Assembly: GCA_947479455.1 (NCBI GenBank)
Contig: CANJZE010000014.1
Location: 1 to 64,000, forward strand
From: Bacteroidota bacterium
Lineage (GTDB): Bacteria; Bacteroidota; Bacteroidia; Chitinophagales; LD1
DNA length: 64,000 nucleotides
Reading direction: 5' to 3'
Shown here: positions 26,446 through 34,425 of the stretch, one piece after another
Numbering within the stretch: the stretch's first letter is position 1
How the letters are laid out: the number at the start of each line of letters is the position of its first letter
Notes under the pieces: generated by a model
Told to the model about the DNA's origin: nothing
The model's input: only the letters and a program-made list of their open reading frames with translations
Databases searched by the model: none
Translations under genes and position numbers: made by a program

Positions 26446-27381
26446 ATGACTCCACCGTTCAAACGTTACCCGTTACCACTTCGCATCCTTTTATTATTCA
26501 GCATGTTTTTGTTCAACATGGGTGTGGTGTCGTTCATTGCGCTGTTCTTTGCACAAAAAATTTTCAATCTCGAAAATGCGCAACAGGTTCTTGAAGGAAC
26601 ACTCACTAACAGCAATGAAATAAACGCCTTTCTTTTTATTCAGGGATTAAGTTCGTTGGGTGGATTTGTGTTGACCTCTATGATGTTTGCGGTGTTAGAG
26701 TCGGGAGAGTTCAAACATTATTTACGATTGAAAACTTTTCCATCGGTAAAAATGATTGTGTTGGCGGTGGCTTCTATTCTGGTAGCGCAATTCTTTATTG
26801 AATATTTAGTAGAGCTGAATCAAAAAATTCCTTTGCCTTCCGCTTTGAGTTTTCTAAACGACTATCAAAAGAAAGCTGAAGAAATTATTGATGCCATGAT
26901 GAACTTTAAAGACATTGGTCATTTGATTTTTGTTTCCATTGTTGTCGCGTTGATTCCCGCCATTGGCGAAGAATTTTTCTTTCGAGGAATTTTGTTGGGC
27001 GATTTACTGAAAGGCAAAATTCATCCTGCTATTGCTATTCCGGTTACGGGTTTAATATTCGCGGTGTCGCACATGGAGTATGATAACACGATTGCGATTT
27101 GGGCACTCGGAAGTTTTTTGGGGTACCTCTATTATGTAAGCGGAAGTTTGTGGTTGCCTATTGCAGCACACTTCACCAATAATTTTTTGGCAGTGCTGAT
27201 GAAGTATCTTTTCAATTTAGGAATGATAAGTGAAGATATGGCCAACGCAAAAACTCCTTTGTATGCTACGATTGTTTCGTTGCTGATTTTTGCGGTGTTT
27301 ATATCGCTGTTTAATAAATGGAAGAATCCTGCGACATTTGTTGAAATACTAGAAGATGAAACTCAAATTGTAAACCAATAA
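26446..27381 (+). CDS. CPBP-family intramembrane metalloprotease
   Basis: This 311-residue membrane protein has EExxxR at E175-E176-R180 (PAIGEEFFFRGILLG), H209 in FAVSHMEYDN and H242 in AAHFTNNF, the metal-binding set of the CPBP family. The N-terminal half is unlike that of the smaller paralogue at 12121-12699. It is 45 bp upstream of cdsA on the same strand, so a link to membrane-lipid upkeep is possible but unproven. Confidence 0.9.
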   Translation: MTPPFKRYPLPLRILLLFSMFLFNMGVVSFIALFFAQKIFNLENAQQVLEGTLTNSNEINAFLFIQGLSSLGGFVLTSMMFAVLESGEFKHYLRLKTFPSVKMIVLAVASILVAQFFIEYLVELNQKIPLPSALSFLNDYQKKAEEIIDAMMNFKDIGHLIFVSIVVALIPAIGEEFFFRGILLGDLLKGKIHPAIAIPVTGLIFAVSHMEYDNTIAIWALGSFLGYLYYVSGSLWLPIAAHFTNNFLAVLMKYLFNLGMISEDMANAKTPLYATIVSLLIFAVFISLFNKWKNPATFVEILEDETQIVNQ

Positions 27382-27391
27382 ACTGGCTCTT

Positions 27392-27415
27392 AACCCCTTC
27401 GGGGGTTTGGGGGCT
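27392..27415. repeat. Short CCCCTTCGGGG palindrome
   Basis: AACCCC-TTC-GGGGGTT lies between the CPBP gene and cdsA, followed by TTGGGGGCT. A shorter relative, CCCCGAAGGGG, lies between nuoN and the next gene at 5068-5078. Both could form tight hairpins in intercistronic mRNA. There is no T-tract, so this is not a standard terminator. Confidence 0.5.
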
Positions 27416-27426
27416 GCCATTTTAAT

Positions 27427-28359
27427 ATGAAAACATTCTTCATTCGCCTTTCGTCAGGATTAGTTGTAGCGGCTCTAGCTATTACTGCCATGCTCTATAA
27501 TCAGTATACTTTTTTTGTGCTCATGAGCATTATGCTCATAGGCAGTTTGAATGAATACTTCAACATTACACAGCCGAAGCGCGAAGCCACTACCGGATTT
27601 TTTCAAAGCAAATGGTTTGTGATTTTGTTGGGTTACACAGCTTTTGTAAAAGCGTTTGTTCTTTCATCGCCACCGGCACAGGGCATTCCCGATTTTGGCA
27701 ATTACGCTAAACTTTTGTTTGATGTGCTCACCCGTTTCCGCGATTCATCGTTGACCTTGAGCACCACCATTCCTATTTTGGTTTTCATTTTGTTCATCAC
27801 CGAACTTTATTCTAAATCGGAAAGGTCGTTTGAAAATTTAGGTTGGAAAACGGTTGCCATTTTTTGGATTGTAGTGCCGATGGTGCTCACCACTAAAATA
27901 TATTTTGAACAAGGCAGCGCATTCATTCTCGCTATGTTCTTTATCATTTGGGTTTACGATTCGTTCTGTTACATCTTTGGTTCGTTGTTGGGTAAGCATA
28001 AACTGTTCGAAAGAATTTCGCCAAAGAAAACATGGGAAGGCGCTATTGGCGGAGCAGCAGTTACGCTAGTAGTATTTTATTTCGCCAATAAAATTCCCGC
28101 TTTGCAAATGTTGAGTTCAATTGAGTGGGTGATACTTGCCTTCGTGACGATTATTGCTGCTACTTATGGCGATCTCGTTGAATCTATGCTCAAGAGAAAT
28201 TTGGGAATTAAAGATTCGGGCAATTTAATGCCTGGGCATGGCGGGTTTTTAGACCGTCTTGATTCGTTCTATTTAGTGATTCCGTTTGTGGCTATGACCT
28301 TGTGGATGTTTGCGCAGGTGAAGAACCTGTTGCTGGTTTATGAATATCTGAATAGTTGA
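27427..28359 (+). CDS. cdsA: Phosphatidate cytidylyltransferase
   Basis: CdsA makes CDP-diacylglycerol from phosphatidate and CTP, the branch point of phospholipid synthesis. The 310 residues form about eight membrane segments. The signature SPKKTWEGAIGG is followed by the active-site stretch IKDSGNLMPGHGGFLDRLDS near the C-terminus. The psd gene follows after 290 bp, in keeping with phosphatidylethanolamine production. Confidence 0.95.
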   Translation: MKTFFIRLSSGLVVAALAITAMLYNQYTFFVLMSIMLIGSLNEYFNITQPKREATTGFFQSKWFVILLGYTAFVKAFVLSSPPAQGIPDFGNYAKLLFDVLTRFRDSSLTLSTTIPILVFILFITELYSKSERSFENLGWKTVAIFWIVVPMVLTTKIYFEQGSAFILAMFFIIWVYDSFCYIFGSLLGKHKLFERISPKKTWEGAIGGAAVTLVVFYFANKIPALQMLSSIEWVILAFVTIIAATYGDLVESMLKRNLGIKDSGNLMPGHGGFLDRLDSFYLVIPFVAMTLWMFAQVKNLLLVYEYLNS

Positions 28360-28394
28360 TAGCGAGTCATTTTTTGTTTGATTAGTACAGAGCT

Positions 28395-28514
28395 ATTAGC
28401 GAATAACGATTAACGATTTTTGATTAGCGAAGTAAACAGCCGTAAAAAGACAAGAGAGCTTTGTATTTGTTATTCAATTCTGCATTCTGAAATCGTTAAT
28501 CTTCAATCGCTAAT
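28395..28514. repeat. 120-bp imperfect palindrome built of heptads (copy A)
   Basis: Ends are ATTAGCGA (28395-28402) and TCGCTAAT (28507-28514). The left arm reads in 7-mers ATTAGCG, AATAACG, ATTAACG, ATTTTTG, ATTAGCG, AAGTAAA. The right arm reads ATTCTGC, ATTCTGA, AATCGTT, AATCTTC, AATCGCT, AATCAAT. The arms pair over about 26 bp. The same element, inner ACAGCCG included, is at 40820-40942. The rest of the 28360-28651 gap holds only the psd promoter. Confidence 0.75.
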
Positions 28515-28596
28515 CAATAAAAATGTAAGAGGTGAATAATATCTGTTCGTTTTTTGTTTGTCTTAGTGCAGGCTGCAAACGAAAGTAGCACACCGC

Positions 28597-28626
28597 TTGC
28601 AACTATGAACTGTTTAAGTAGGTTTG
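28597..28626 (+). promoter_or_regulatory. Promoter of psd
   Basis: TTG at 28597-28599 is followed by 19 nt and TAGGTTTG at 28619-28626, a full match to TAnnTTTG. The start of transcription would lie near 28633, about 18 nt before the ATG. Confidence 0.7.
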
Positions 28627-28651
28627 CGCCCTTGTTTTTTTAAAAAAAACT

Positions 28652-29332
28652 ATGAAGAAGAAATTCAAGATTCATAAAGAAGGACATAAGATTCTTCTGG
28701 CAACAGTTATCGTTTTGCTGTTGATTAATCTTAGCATAGCACTGGTTTTCCGCAGCGTATTGGTTTACTATATCACAGGTGCTGTATCGGTGATTATCCT
28801 TGGTGCATTCGCTTCTTTCTTCCGCATTCCAAGCCGTATATTTTTTGAAAGCGATAATCAGATTATTGCCCCTGCCGATGGACGCGTGGTGGTAATTGAA
28901 GAAGTGCACGAAGGCGAATACTTTAAAGACAAGCGCATTCAGGTTTCTATTTTTATGAGTCCTGCCAATGTGCATGTGAACCGCAACCCTATCAGTGGCT
29001 TGGTGAAATATCAGAAGTATCACCCGGGAAAATACTTAGTGGCGTGGCATCCTAAATCGAGTGAGAAGAACGAACGCAACACCGTGGTGATTGAGCACGA
29101 TGAATTAGATGTTGAAATTCTGGTGCGTCAAATTGCCGGAAAACTTGCCCGCAAAATTCGCTGGTATTTAAATGAAGGCGATGAAGTGGAGCAGAACGGT
29201 GAACTCGGCTTTATCAAATTCGGTTCGCGCGTTGATTTGTTTTTACCTATAGGAACCAAGATTGACGTTAACCTGAAACAGAAAGTAAAAGGCGGCATTA
29301 CCGTTATTGGAACTTTGCCTGAAGACGAGTAG
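28652..29332 (+). CDS. psd: Phosphatidylserine decarboxylase
   Basis: It converts phosphatidylserine to phosphatidylethanolamine. The 226-residue proenzyme has an N-terminal membrane anchor (about 13-60), the core motif IAPADG (71-76), the conserved histidine in FMSPANVHVNRNP, and the self-cleavage site GS at 191-192 (KFGSRVDLFLP). Cleavage would give the pyruvoyl cofactor on the small chain. The length fits the short bacterial form. It has its own promoter and is followed after 29 bp by a PhnA-like gene. Confidence 0.94.
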   Translation: MKKKFKIHKEGHKILLATVIVLLLINLSIALVFRSVLVYYITGAVSVIILGAFASFFRIPSRIFFESDNQIIAPADGRVVVIEEVHEGEYFKDKRIQVSIFMSPANVHVNRNPISGLVKYQKYHPGKYLVAWHPKSSEKNERNTVVIEHDELDVEILVRQIAGKLARKIRWYLNEGDEVEQNGELGFIKFGSRVDLFLPIGTKIDVNLKQKVKGGITVIGTLPEDE

Positions 29333-29361
29333 TCTATTTCATCTCCCCCCAAAAAATAAAT

Positions 29362-29940
29362 ATGAGTGTAGAAAATGCTTTGCGTGTACGCAGCAATAAC
29401 CAATGCGAATTATGTAAGAGTGAAAACAAGTTGACTGTATATGATGTGCAGGCAAATGCCGAGCAGCGCGAAGAAGACAGTTTGCTCATTTGCGAAAAAT
29501 GCAATTTGCAACTTACCAAAAAAGAAGAACTCGACAGCGCGCACTGGAGTTGTTTAAATGAAACGATGTGGAGCGAAGTAGTGCCCGTGCAGGTGGTAAC
29601 CTGGCGCATGCTGAGCCGACTTCGTGACGAAAGCTGGGCAGCCGATGCTATTGATCAGATGTATTTGGATGATACCACGCTTGCCTGGGCCAAAGCCACA
29701 GGCGACCATGAAAACAGCAGCGCGGTTGAACTGCACCGCGACTGCAACGGAAATATTTTGAACGATGGCGATAATGTGGTGCTTACCAAAACGCTCGATG
29801 TAAAAGGCTCTTCGCTTAATGCCAAACTGGGCACGGTGGTAAAAGGAATAAAATTAGTGCCCGATAATGTAGAGCAGATTGAAGGCAAAATTGAAGGGCA
29901 AACAATTGTTATTTTGACGAAATATTTGAGGAAGGGGTAG
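29362..29940 (+). CDS. PhnA-like zinc-ribbon protein
   Basis: This 192-residue cytosolic protein has an N-terminal zinc ribbon (CELC at 18-21, CEKC at 44-47) and the C-terminal PhnA barrel (DGDNVVLTKTLDVKGSSL, KLGTVVKGIKLV). Despite the historical name the family is not shown to act on phosphonates, so the biological role is open. It is likely cotranscribed with psd and ends 3 bp from the convergent exonuclease gene. Confidence 0.88.
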   Translation: MSVENALRVRSNNQCELCKSENKLTVYDVQANAEQREEDSLLICEKCNLQLTKKEELDSAHWSCLNETMWSEVVPVQVVTWRMLSRLRDESWAADAIDQMYLDDTTLAWAKATGDHENSSAVELHRDCNGNILNDGDNVVLTKTLDVKGSSLNAKLGTVVKGIKLVPDNVEQIEGKIEGQTIVILTKYLRKG

Positions 29941-29943
29941 AGT

Positions 29944-31086
29944 TTAATCCCCAAGTTCCCCCACCAAACCATCCAGCGCCTTCTTCACCTTTCGGTTATA
30001 AGCACTCACACTTCGCTTATTGGTTTTTCTGCACACGCAATTTGTTTCTATACAATGCTGGCGGCTTTTAGGTATGCCCGCCAAGTGCAAACACAAATCG
30101 TGTTCGGTCACTAAGCTGCGTAGCAGTTCGAGTCCTTCTAAAATACTGCTTACCAAAACAGGGGCTTCGCGTTTGCTCTTCAGCTTTTTTAAACCTAGGC
30201 GGCTGAAACCGTTTTGGTCTTCGTAATGCACTATGCCGTAAAGAGGCACATAACCTTTCTGCGCTTTGTTGAATTGGGGCCAAAGCTTTTTTATTTCCTG
30301 CGTTTCGAGTGTGAGTGCTTCCTGCTCGGTTTCGCACATGGTGAACCGCAGATGAAAAATCTCGCGCATAAAATCCTGCTTTTGTTTGGCAGGCGAGTTA
30401 TTGGTAAAGTGACTGCTCACGCGCTTTTTCAAATTAACCGCTTTGCCCACATAAACCACCTTCCCTTTTTTGTTGAGGAAATAATAAACACCGGGGGTGT
30501 CGGGTAACTTTTCAAATTCTGCCTTCGGTAAGTTGGGCGGCAGTGCCTGCTCTTTCGAGCCGCGTTTCAAAAACTTCAAAATGCTTTCGCTGTCGGCTTG
30601 TAATAATTTTTCAAAAAGAATTACGGTAGCGGCCGCATCGCCACCGGCACGGTGACGGTTCTGCAAAGGAATTTCCAAAGAGCCGCACAAGTTTCCTAAA
30701 CTATAAGAAGGAAAACCCGGAAATATTTTTCTACTCAACCGAACCGTGCAAAGCTTTTTACAGTTCAATTCAAACTCATGTTGCCTCAATGCATTTTTAA
30801 GAAACGAATAATCGAAGTTGACTGAGTGTGCCACAAACACACGGTTATTCAAAAGCTCAAAAATTTCTTTCGCCACAGCCGAAAAAGGCGGAGCGTTCTT
30901 CACCATCTCGTTAGTAATCCCTGTTAGCCCCGTTATGTAATAAGGAATATGTGCCCGTGGATTGATAAGCGTTTCGTACTGCTTAATAACTTTTTCGCCA
31001 TTGTGCAGGTGAATACAAACTTCAGTAATACCGTTTCCCGAAGCATGACCACCTGTGGTTTCAATATCTACAATTGCATATTCCAT
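29944..31086 (-). CDS. DnaQ-like exonuclease fused to GIY-YIG domain
   Basis: The ATG at 31086 starts at the exonuclease core (MEYAIVDIETTGG: D7, E9). The DEDD-type 3'-5' exonuclease fills about 1-165 (HSVNFDYSFL; H and D in HRAGGDAAA). A UvrC/Cho-like GIY-YIG domain follows at about 195-275 (TPGVYYFLNKKGKVVYVGKA). The C-terminal part ends with a cysteine cluster (HCIETNCVCRK). This domain fusion is common in bacteria and may serve nucleotide excision repair. A 24-residue upstream extension is not family-like. Confidence 0.88.
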   Translation of the reverse strand: MEYAIVDIETTGGHASGNGITEVCIHLHNGEKVIKQYETLINPRAHIPYYITGLTGITNEMVKNAPPFSAVAKEIFELLNNRVFVAHSVNFDYSFLKNALRQHEFELNCKKLCTVRLSRKIFPGFPSYSLGNLCGSLEIPLQNRHRAGGDAAATVILFEKLLQADSESILKFLKRGSKEQALPPNLPKAEFEKLPDTPGVYYFLNKKGKVVYVGKAVNLKKRVSSHFTNNSPAKQKQDFMREIFHLRFTMCETEQEALTLETQEIKKLWPQFNKAQKGYVPLYGIVHYEDQNGFSRLGLKKLKSKREAPVLVSSILEGLELLRSLVTEHDLCLHLAGIPKSRQHCIETNCVCRKTNKRSVSAYNRKVKKALDGLVGELGD

Positions 31087-31277
31087 GTTGCAATTATGAA
31101 TATACAGAACGCAATGGATGTGCGCGTGGTGGGAAATAAATTTTTGTTCTAAAACCATCGGTTAGAACGCTCCAATATTCTTTCGTTAATCTTTTTTGGG
31201 TACCAAAACAAATCACTATTATTACTCTACGAATTTTTAGGAATTCGCTTTTTAAATTAAATCCCCAAAATTGTAAC

Positions 31278-34200
31278 ATGAAAAACATTTACATTCTTTT
31301 CCTTGCCATGTTCCTGTTCGTTTTTACCTCACAGGCGCAAGTCATGAACGGTCAGTTAGATGACATTAAAGAGTTCAGCACAAAAGTTACTCTGCCCTTT
31401 GTAATGCCCGATGGCGTAAAACTTTTTACCGATGTTTATTTGCCACGCGTGCGCGATTCGCTGGTAGTGAACTTAGGAACTATTGATTTGCTTGGTACAC
31501 CCCTGGTAACAAATCCTATTACTTTTATTCCGCTCGGTGCCCAATTGCTTATTTATGATTCTATCAACGGGCAACCTAATCCAGACCCGTATCAGTTGCC
31601 TACCATCTTTACAAGAACTCCGTATGACAAGGGAGACTTTGATGAGCTGGGTGGAATTCTCCCTATCCTTGGTTACAACTATATGTTGCAAGATATGCGC
31701 GGGCGTTATTCATCAGAAGGAGTTTATTTCCCAATGTATTCCGATAGCTGGAATAAAAATGCCTACCATCCTTTTGGGCACGTATTAGATTATTTAGATC
31801 CTTCTGATCCTAAATATTCAAACCGCCATGAAGACGGATATAACTCTGTAAAAATTATTCAGGAGATTACTATTCCAGGCTTATACGACAGTTTGCCCCA
31901 TACTAACGAAAGAATCAACAACGGTTCAATTGGAATGTTTGGTGCTTCTGCACTTGGTAATACGCAGTTGCAATTAGGTTTGGCTCACCACTGCTCCGAT
32001 TCATTGCCGCACTTGAAATGTTTAATGCCAATTGTAGCTACTACCGAGCACTACATTTCTACCGGTTATAACAACGGAGTTTTTCGCGATAGAATTGTAA
32101 CAGGTTGGTTGAAAGGTCAAATTTTTAGTGGAACAGAAGACGACCAAATTCCACAAGATAACGACCGTCAAAATACCATTCATACCTCTTACGATTATAA
32201 ACTTCCGCAAACAATTACGCTTAATGGTTTAACCAGAACCTATGAGCAAAACAAATTTGAAGCAGCAAATCTTTCAATCGACCACTTTACTGCCATGCGC
32301 TATTTGAAACTAGATGGCACATTGGGTAATGCAGGTTTTTATCCAAATTCAACAGGCCGCCCTGATATGGATGGAAGTTCTGCCCCGGTAAATATTAATG
32401 GAGAATCTGTTGATCCTGTTACACAACAGCGCCTTCCTGATTTGAATTACAGTCGTTATAGAAATATTGATGTGCCGGTTTTACATATCACCGGTTGGTG
32501 GGATATTTTTACCGAAGGACAAATCAATAATTCGAACTTTAGCCGCGATAACCTAACGGGAACCGCTAAACTTTTACAGAAAAGTGTAATCGGTCCTTGG
32601 GCACATCAAACTATTGCAAGCCGTATTTCGGGTGATCGTTTTTATCCTAAAAATGTTACTGATCTTACAAAAATTGACCTCTCTAATTTCGACATTAACA
32701 ATGTCCCTATCAATGACATTGTAAAGTCAGATTTGATAACGTGGTTTCGTTATAACTTAAATAATAACAATGAATTTAAAGTGGGAGAACCAAAATTCAT
32801 TATTAAAGAGAGCAAGGTTTGGCAAAAACTAGGAACCACTGTTTTAGGCGATGTGTTTATTCGCGTTCCTGCGAAGGATTTTGTTGTTCCTTTTACAAAA
32901 ATGTTAAACTTCCTAGGAGGCAACGGAACACTTTCAGGTCTAGAAGTAGAGTTAAAGGTGGCAGGAATAGTAATTCCTACTACGCAAGATGTTCCTTCGC
33001 TTACCGGTGGATTAAACCAATTTGCTGGACATCCTCTTGACAGTATTCCAGGTAGAGATTTCTTAAACGAATGTGCCAATTACCGTTTCTATGTTCCTGG
33101 TCCCGATTCTGCAGCCGATGCCATTGCTGGTTTTCCGAACAACTATCTAATGGGTAACTATTGGTTTTCGAGTGATGTGTTTCCACCAAGCCAGCATATT
33201 AAATGGGAGAAGAAATTTTTGCATCAGGATGGGTCATTCAATGATAATGCACCAACAAGTGATGAAGGTTACAGAACCTATATCACCGATCCGGATGATC
33301 CAATTCTTACTGTGGGCGGAAGCAATATGATTGTTCGTTCACCCGATGGGACAAGAAATTCTCAAAGTCAAATGGAAATGACAGACCCAACCAATGCACC
33401 ATATGGAATGGATCGAGAAGGTGTGATTCAGTTCAATACAGAACCATTTACCGATTCATTTACTATTGCCGGTTTGCCTGTTTGTACCTTATATGCAAAA
33501 TCAAATCCGGGAGGTGTTACAAGCGGACCAACGGATTGCGATTGGAATTTCCGGATTTGCGATGTATGGCCCGATGGTAGAGTTTATTATGTGCAGGAAG
33601 GAATTGTAGGAGCACGAGGTAGAGATTGGGCTCGCGCTTTGGTTGATCAAATGGGAACAGAAGGGGCAGCAACTTATGTAAACGGAATTGAGGACCCGGC
33701 CGATAAGGATTTGCCTTACAGCAACATCAACATTGGCCAAATTTACGAGTATGTATTTAAGATGATGCCTATAGCTTATACTTTTGCAACTGGTCACAGA
33801 ATCAGAGTTTTGATTAACTCTTCTAACTACACGCGCTATCAGGCAAATCCAAATTTGCCATTGAATGATGGTGAATTTTTCCGCAGAAAACCGGGCGATG
33901 GTCAAGGATATGTGTATGATGGTCATTTGTTGTACCCTCGTGTTGCTGTTCAACGAGTGCACTTTTCGCCAGACCATCCTACCAGTATTAATTTCCCGGT
34001 TTATGACCAGAACCATATCTACAATGCCATCAAGCCATTGACTGCCGCTTCTCAATTTGATATTACCGTTTTCCCTAATCCTGCTTCGGATAATATTCAG
34101 GTGTTTGCAAATATGCAAGGCGAACATGTATTAGTGATTACGGATATTACAGGCAGAAAAGTTTATACAACCACTTTTGATGACAACGTTATTCTTAACA

Positions 34201-34292
34201 CCGAAACATTTGGAAAAGGAATTTACTTTGCTTCGGTAACTGACGTTAGAAACACAGGAAACAAAGCCACCAAGAAGTTTATAGTTCAATAA
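31278..34292 (+). CDS. Secreted S15/CocE-type acylhydrolase with T9SS signal
   Basis: This 1004-residue exported enzyme has a signal peptide (MKNIYILFLAMFLFVFTSQAQ). The alpha/beta-hydrolase triad is visible: S224 in FGASALGN, D409 in ITGWWDIFTEG, and H443 in GPWAHQT. A galactose-binding-like PepX_C domain follows (about 690-900). The last ~75 residues (ITVFPNPASDNIQV, GIYFASV, KKFIVQ) are a type A T9SS sorting domain. The family hydrolyses peptides, esters or antibiotics; the substrate is unknown. The unusually long stretch before the nucleophile (about 60-120) is an insert. Confidence 0.9.
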   Translation: MKNIYILFLAMFLFVFTSQAQVMNGQLDDIKEFSTKVTLPFVMPDGVKLFTDVYLPRVRDSLVVNLGTIDLLGTPLVTNPITFIPLGAQLLIYDSINGQPNPDPYQLPTIFTRTPYDKGDFDELGGILPILGYNYMLQDMRGRYSSEGVYFPMYSDSWNKNAYHPFGHVLDYLDPSDPKYSNRHEDGYNSVKIIQEITIPGLYDSLPHTNERINNGSIGMFGASALGNTQLQLGLAHHCSDSLPHLKCLMPIVATTEHYISTGYNNGVFRDRIVTGWLKGQIFSGTEDDQIPQDNDRQNTIHTSYDYKLPQTITLNGLTRTYEQNKFEAANLSIDHFTAMRYLKLDGTLGNAGFYPNSTGRPDMDGSSAPVNINGESVDPVTQQRLPDLNYSRYRNIDVPVLHITGWWDIFTEGQINNSNFSRDNLTGTAKLLQKSVIGPWAHQTIASRISGDRFYPKNVTDLTKIDLSNFDINNVPINDIVKSDLITWFRYNLNNNNEFKVGEPKFIIKESKVWQKLGTTVLGDVFIRVPAKDFVVPFTKMLNFLGGNGTLSGLEVELKVAGIVIPTTQDVPSLTGGLNQFAGHPLDSIPGRDFLNECANYRFYVPGPDSAADAIAGFPNNYLMGNYWFSSDVFPPSQHIKWEKKFLHQDGSFNDNAPTSDEGYRTYITDPDDPILTVGGSNMIVRSPDGTRNSQSQMEMTDPTNAPYGMDREGVIQFNTEPFTDSFTIAGLPVCTLYAKSNPGGVTSGPTDCDWNFRICDVWPDGRVYYVQEGIVGARGRDWARALVDQMGTEGAATYVNGIEDPADKDLPYSNINIGQIYEYVFKMMPIAYTFATGHRIRVLINSSNYTRYQANPNLPLNDGEFFRRKPGDGQGYVYDGHLLYPRVAVQRVHFSPDHPTSINFPVYDQNHIYNAIKPLTAASQFDITVFPNPASDNIQVFANMQGEHVLVITDITGRKVYTTTFDDNVILNTETFGKGIYFASVTDVRNTGNKATKKFIVQ

Positions 34293-34314
34293 TTTTTTCC
34301 TACGAAAAGAAATT

Positions 34315-34350
34315 AAAAGCGTTCCGCAATTTTGCAGAACGCTTTTTTTG
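34315..34350 (+). terminator. Terminator after the S15 hydrolase
   Basis: The stem AAAAGCGTTC / GAACGCTTTTTTT has a loop CGCAATTTTGCA that can itself pair in part. It lies 22 bp after the stop. Confidence 0.9.
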
Positions 34351-34384
34351 TTTTCAAGAAATAGTGAAGCCATCCTTTTTAGTC

Positions 34385-34416
34385 TTTAGATTTTGCCTTG
34401 CGGTTTTTTATATTCG
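34385..34416 (+). promoter_or_regulatory. Possible promoter of the ABC-F gene
   Basis: TTTAG at 34385-34389, 19 nt, then TATATTCG at 34409-34416. The -7 box differs from TAnnTTTG by one base but matches the TAnnTTCG form seen before gyrB and fumC here. It would give a very short leader. Confidence 0.35.
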
Positions 34417-34425
34417 CGCCCTCTT

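Noticed and set aside
29362..29940. Phosphonoacetate hydrolase or phosphonate enzyme
   Set aside because: The PhnA name comes from gene position in another organism; only a zinc ribbon and a small barrel are seen.
29554..29972. Long minus-strand frames inside the PhnA-like gene
   Set aside because: They are shadows of a well-supported gene on the plus strand and have no family character.
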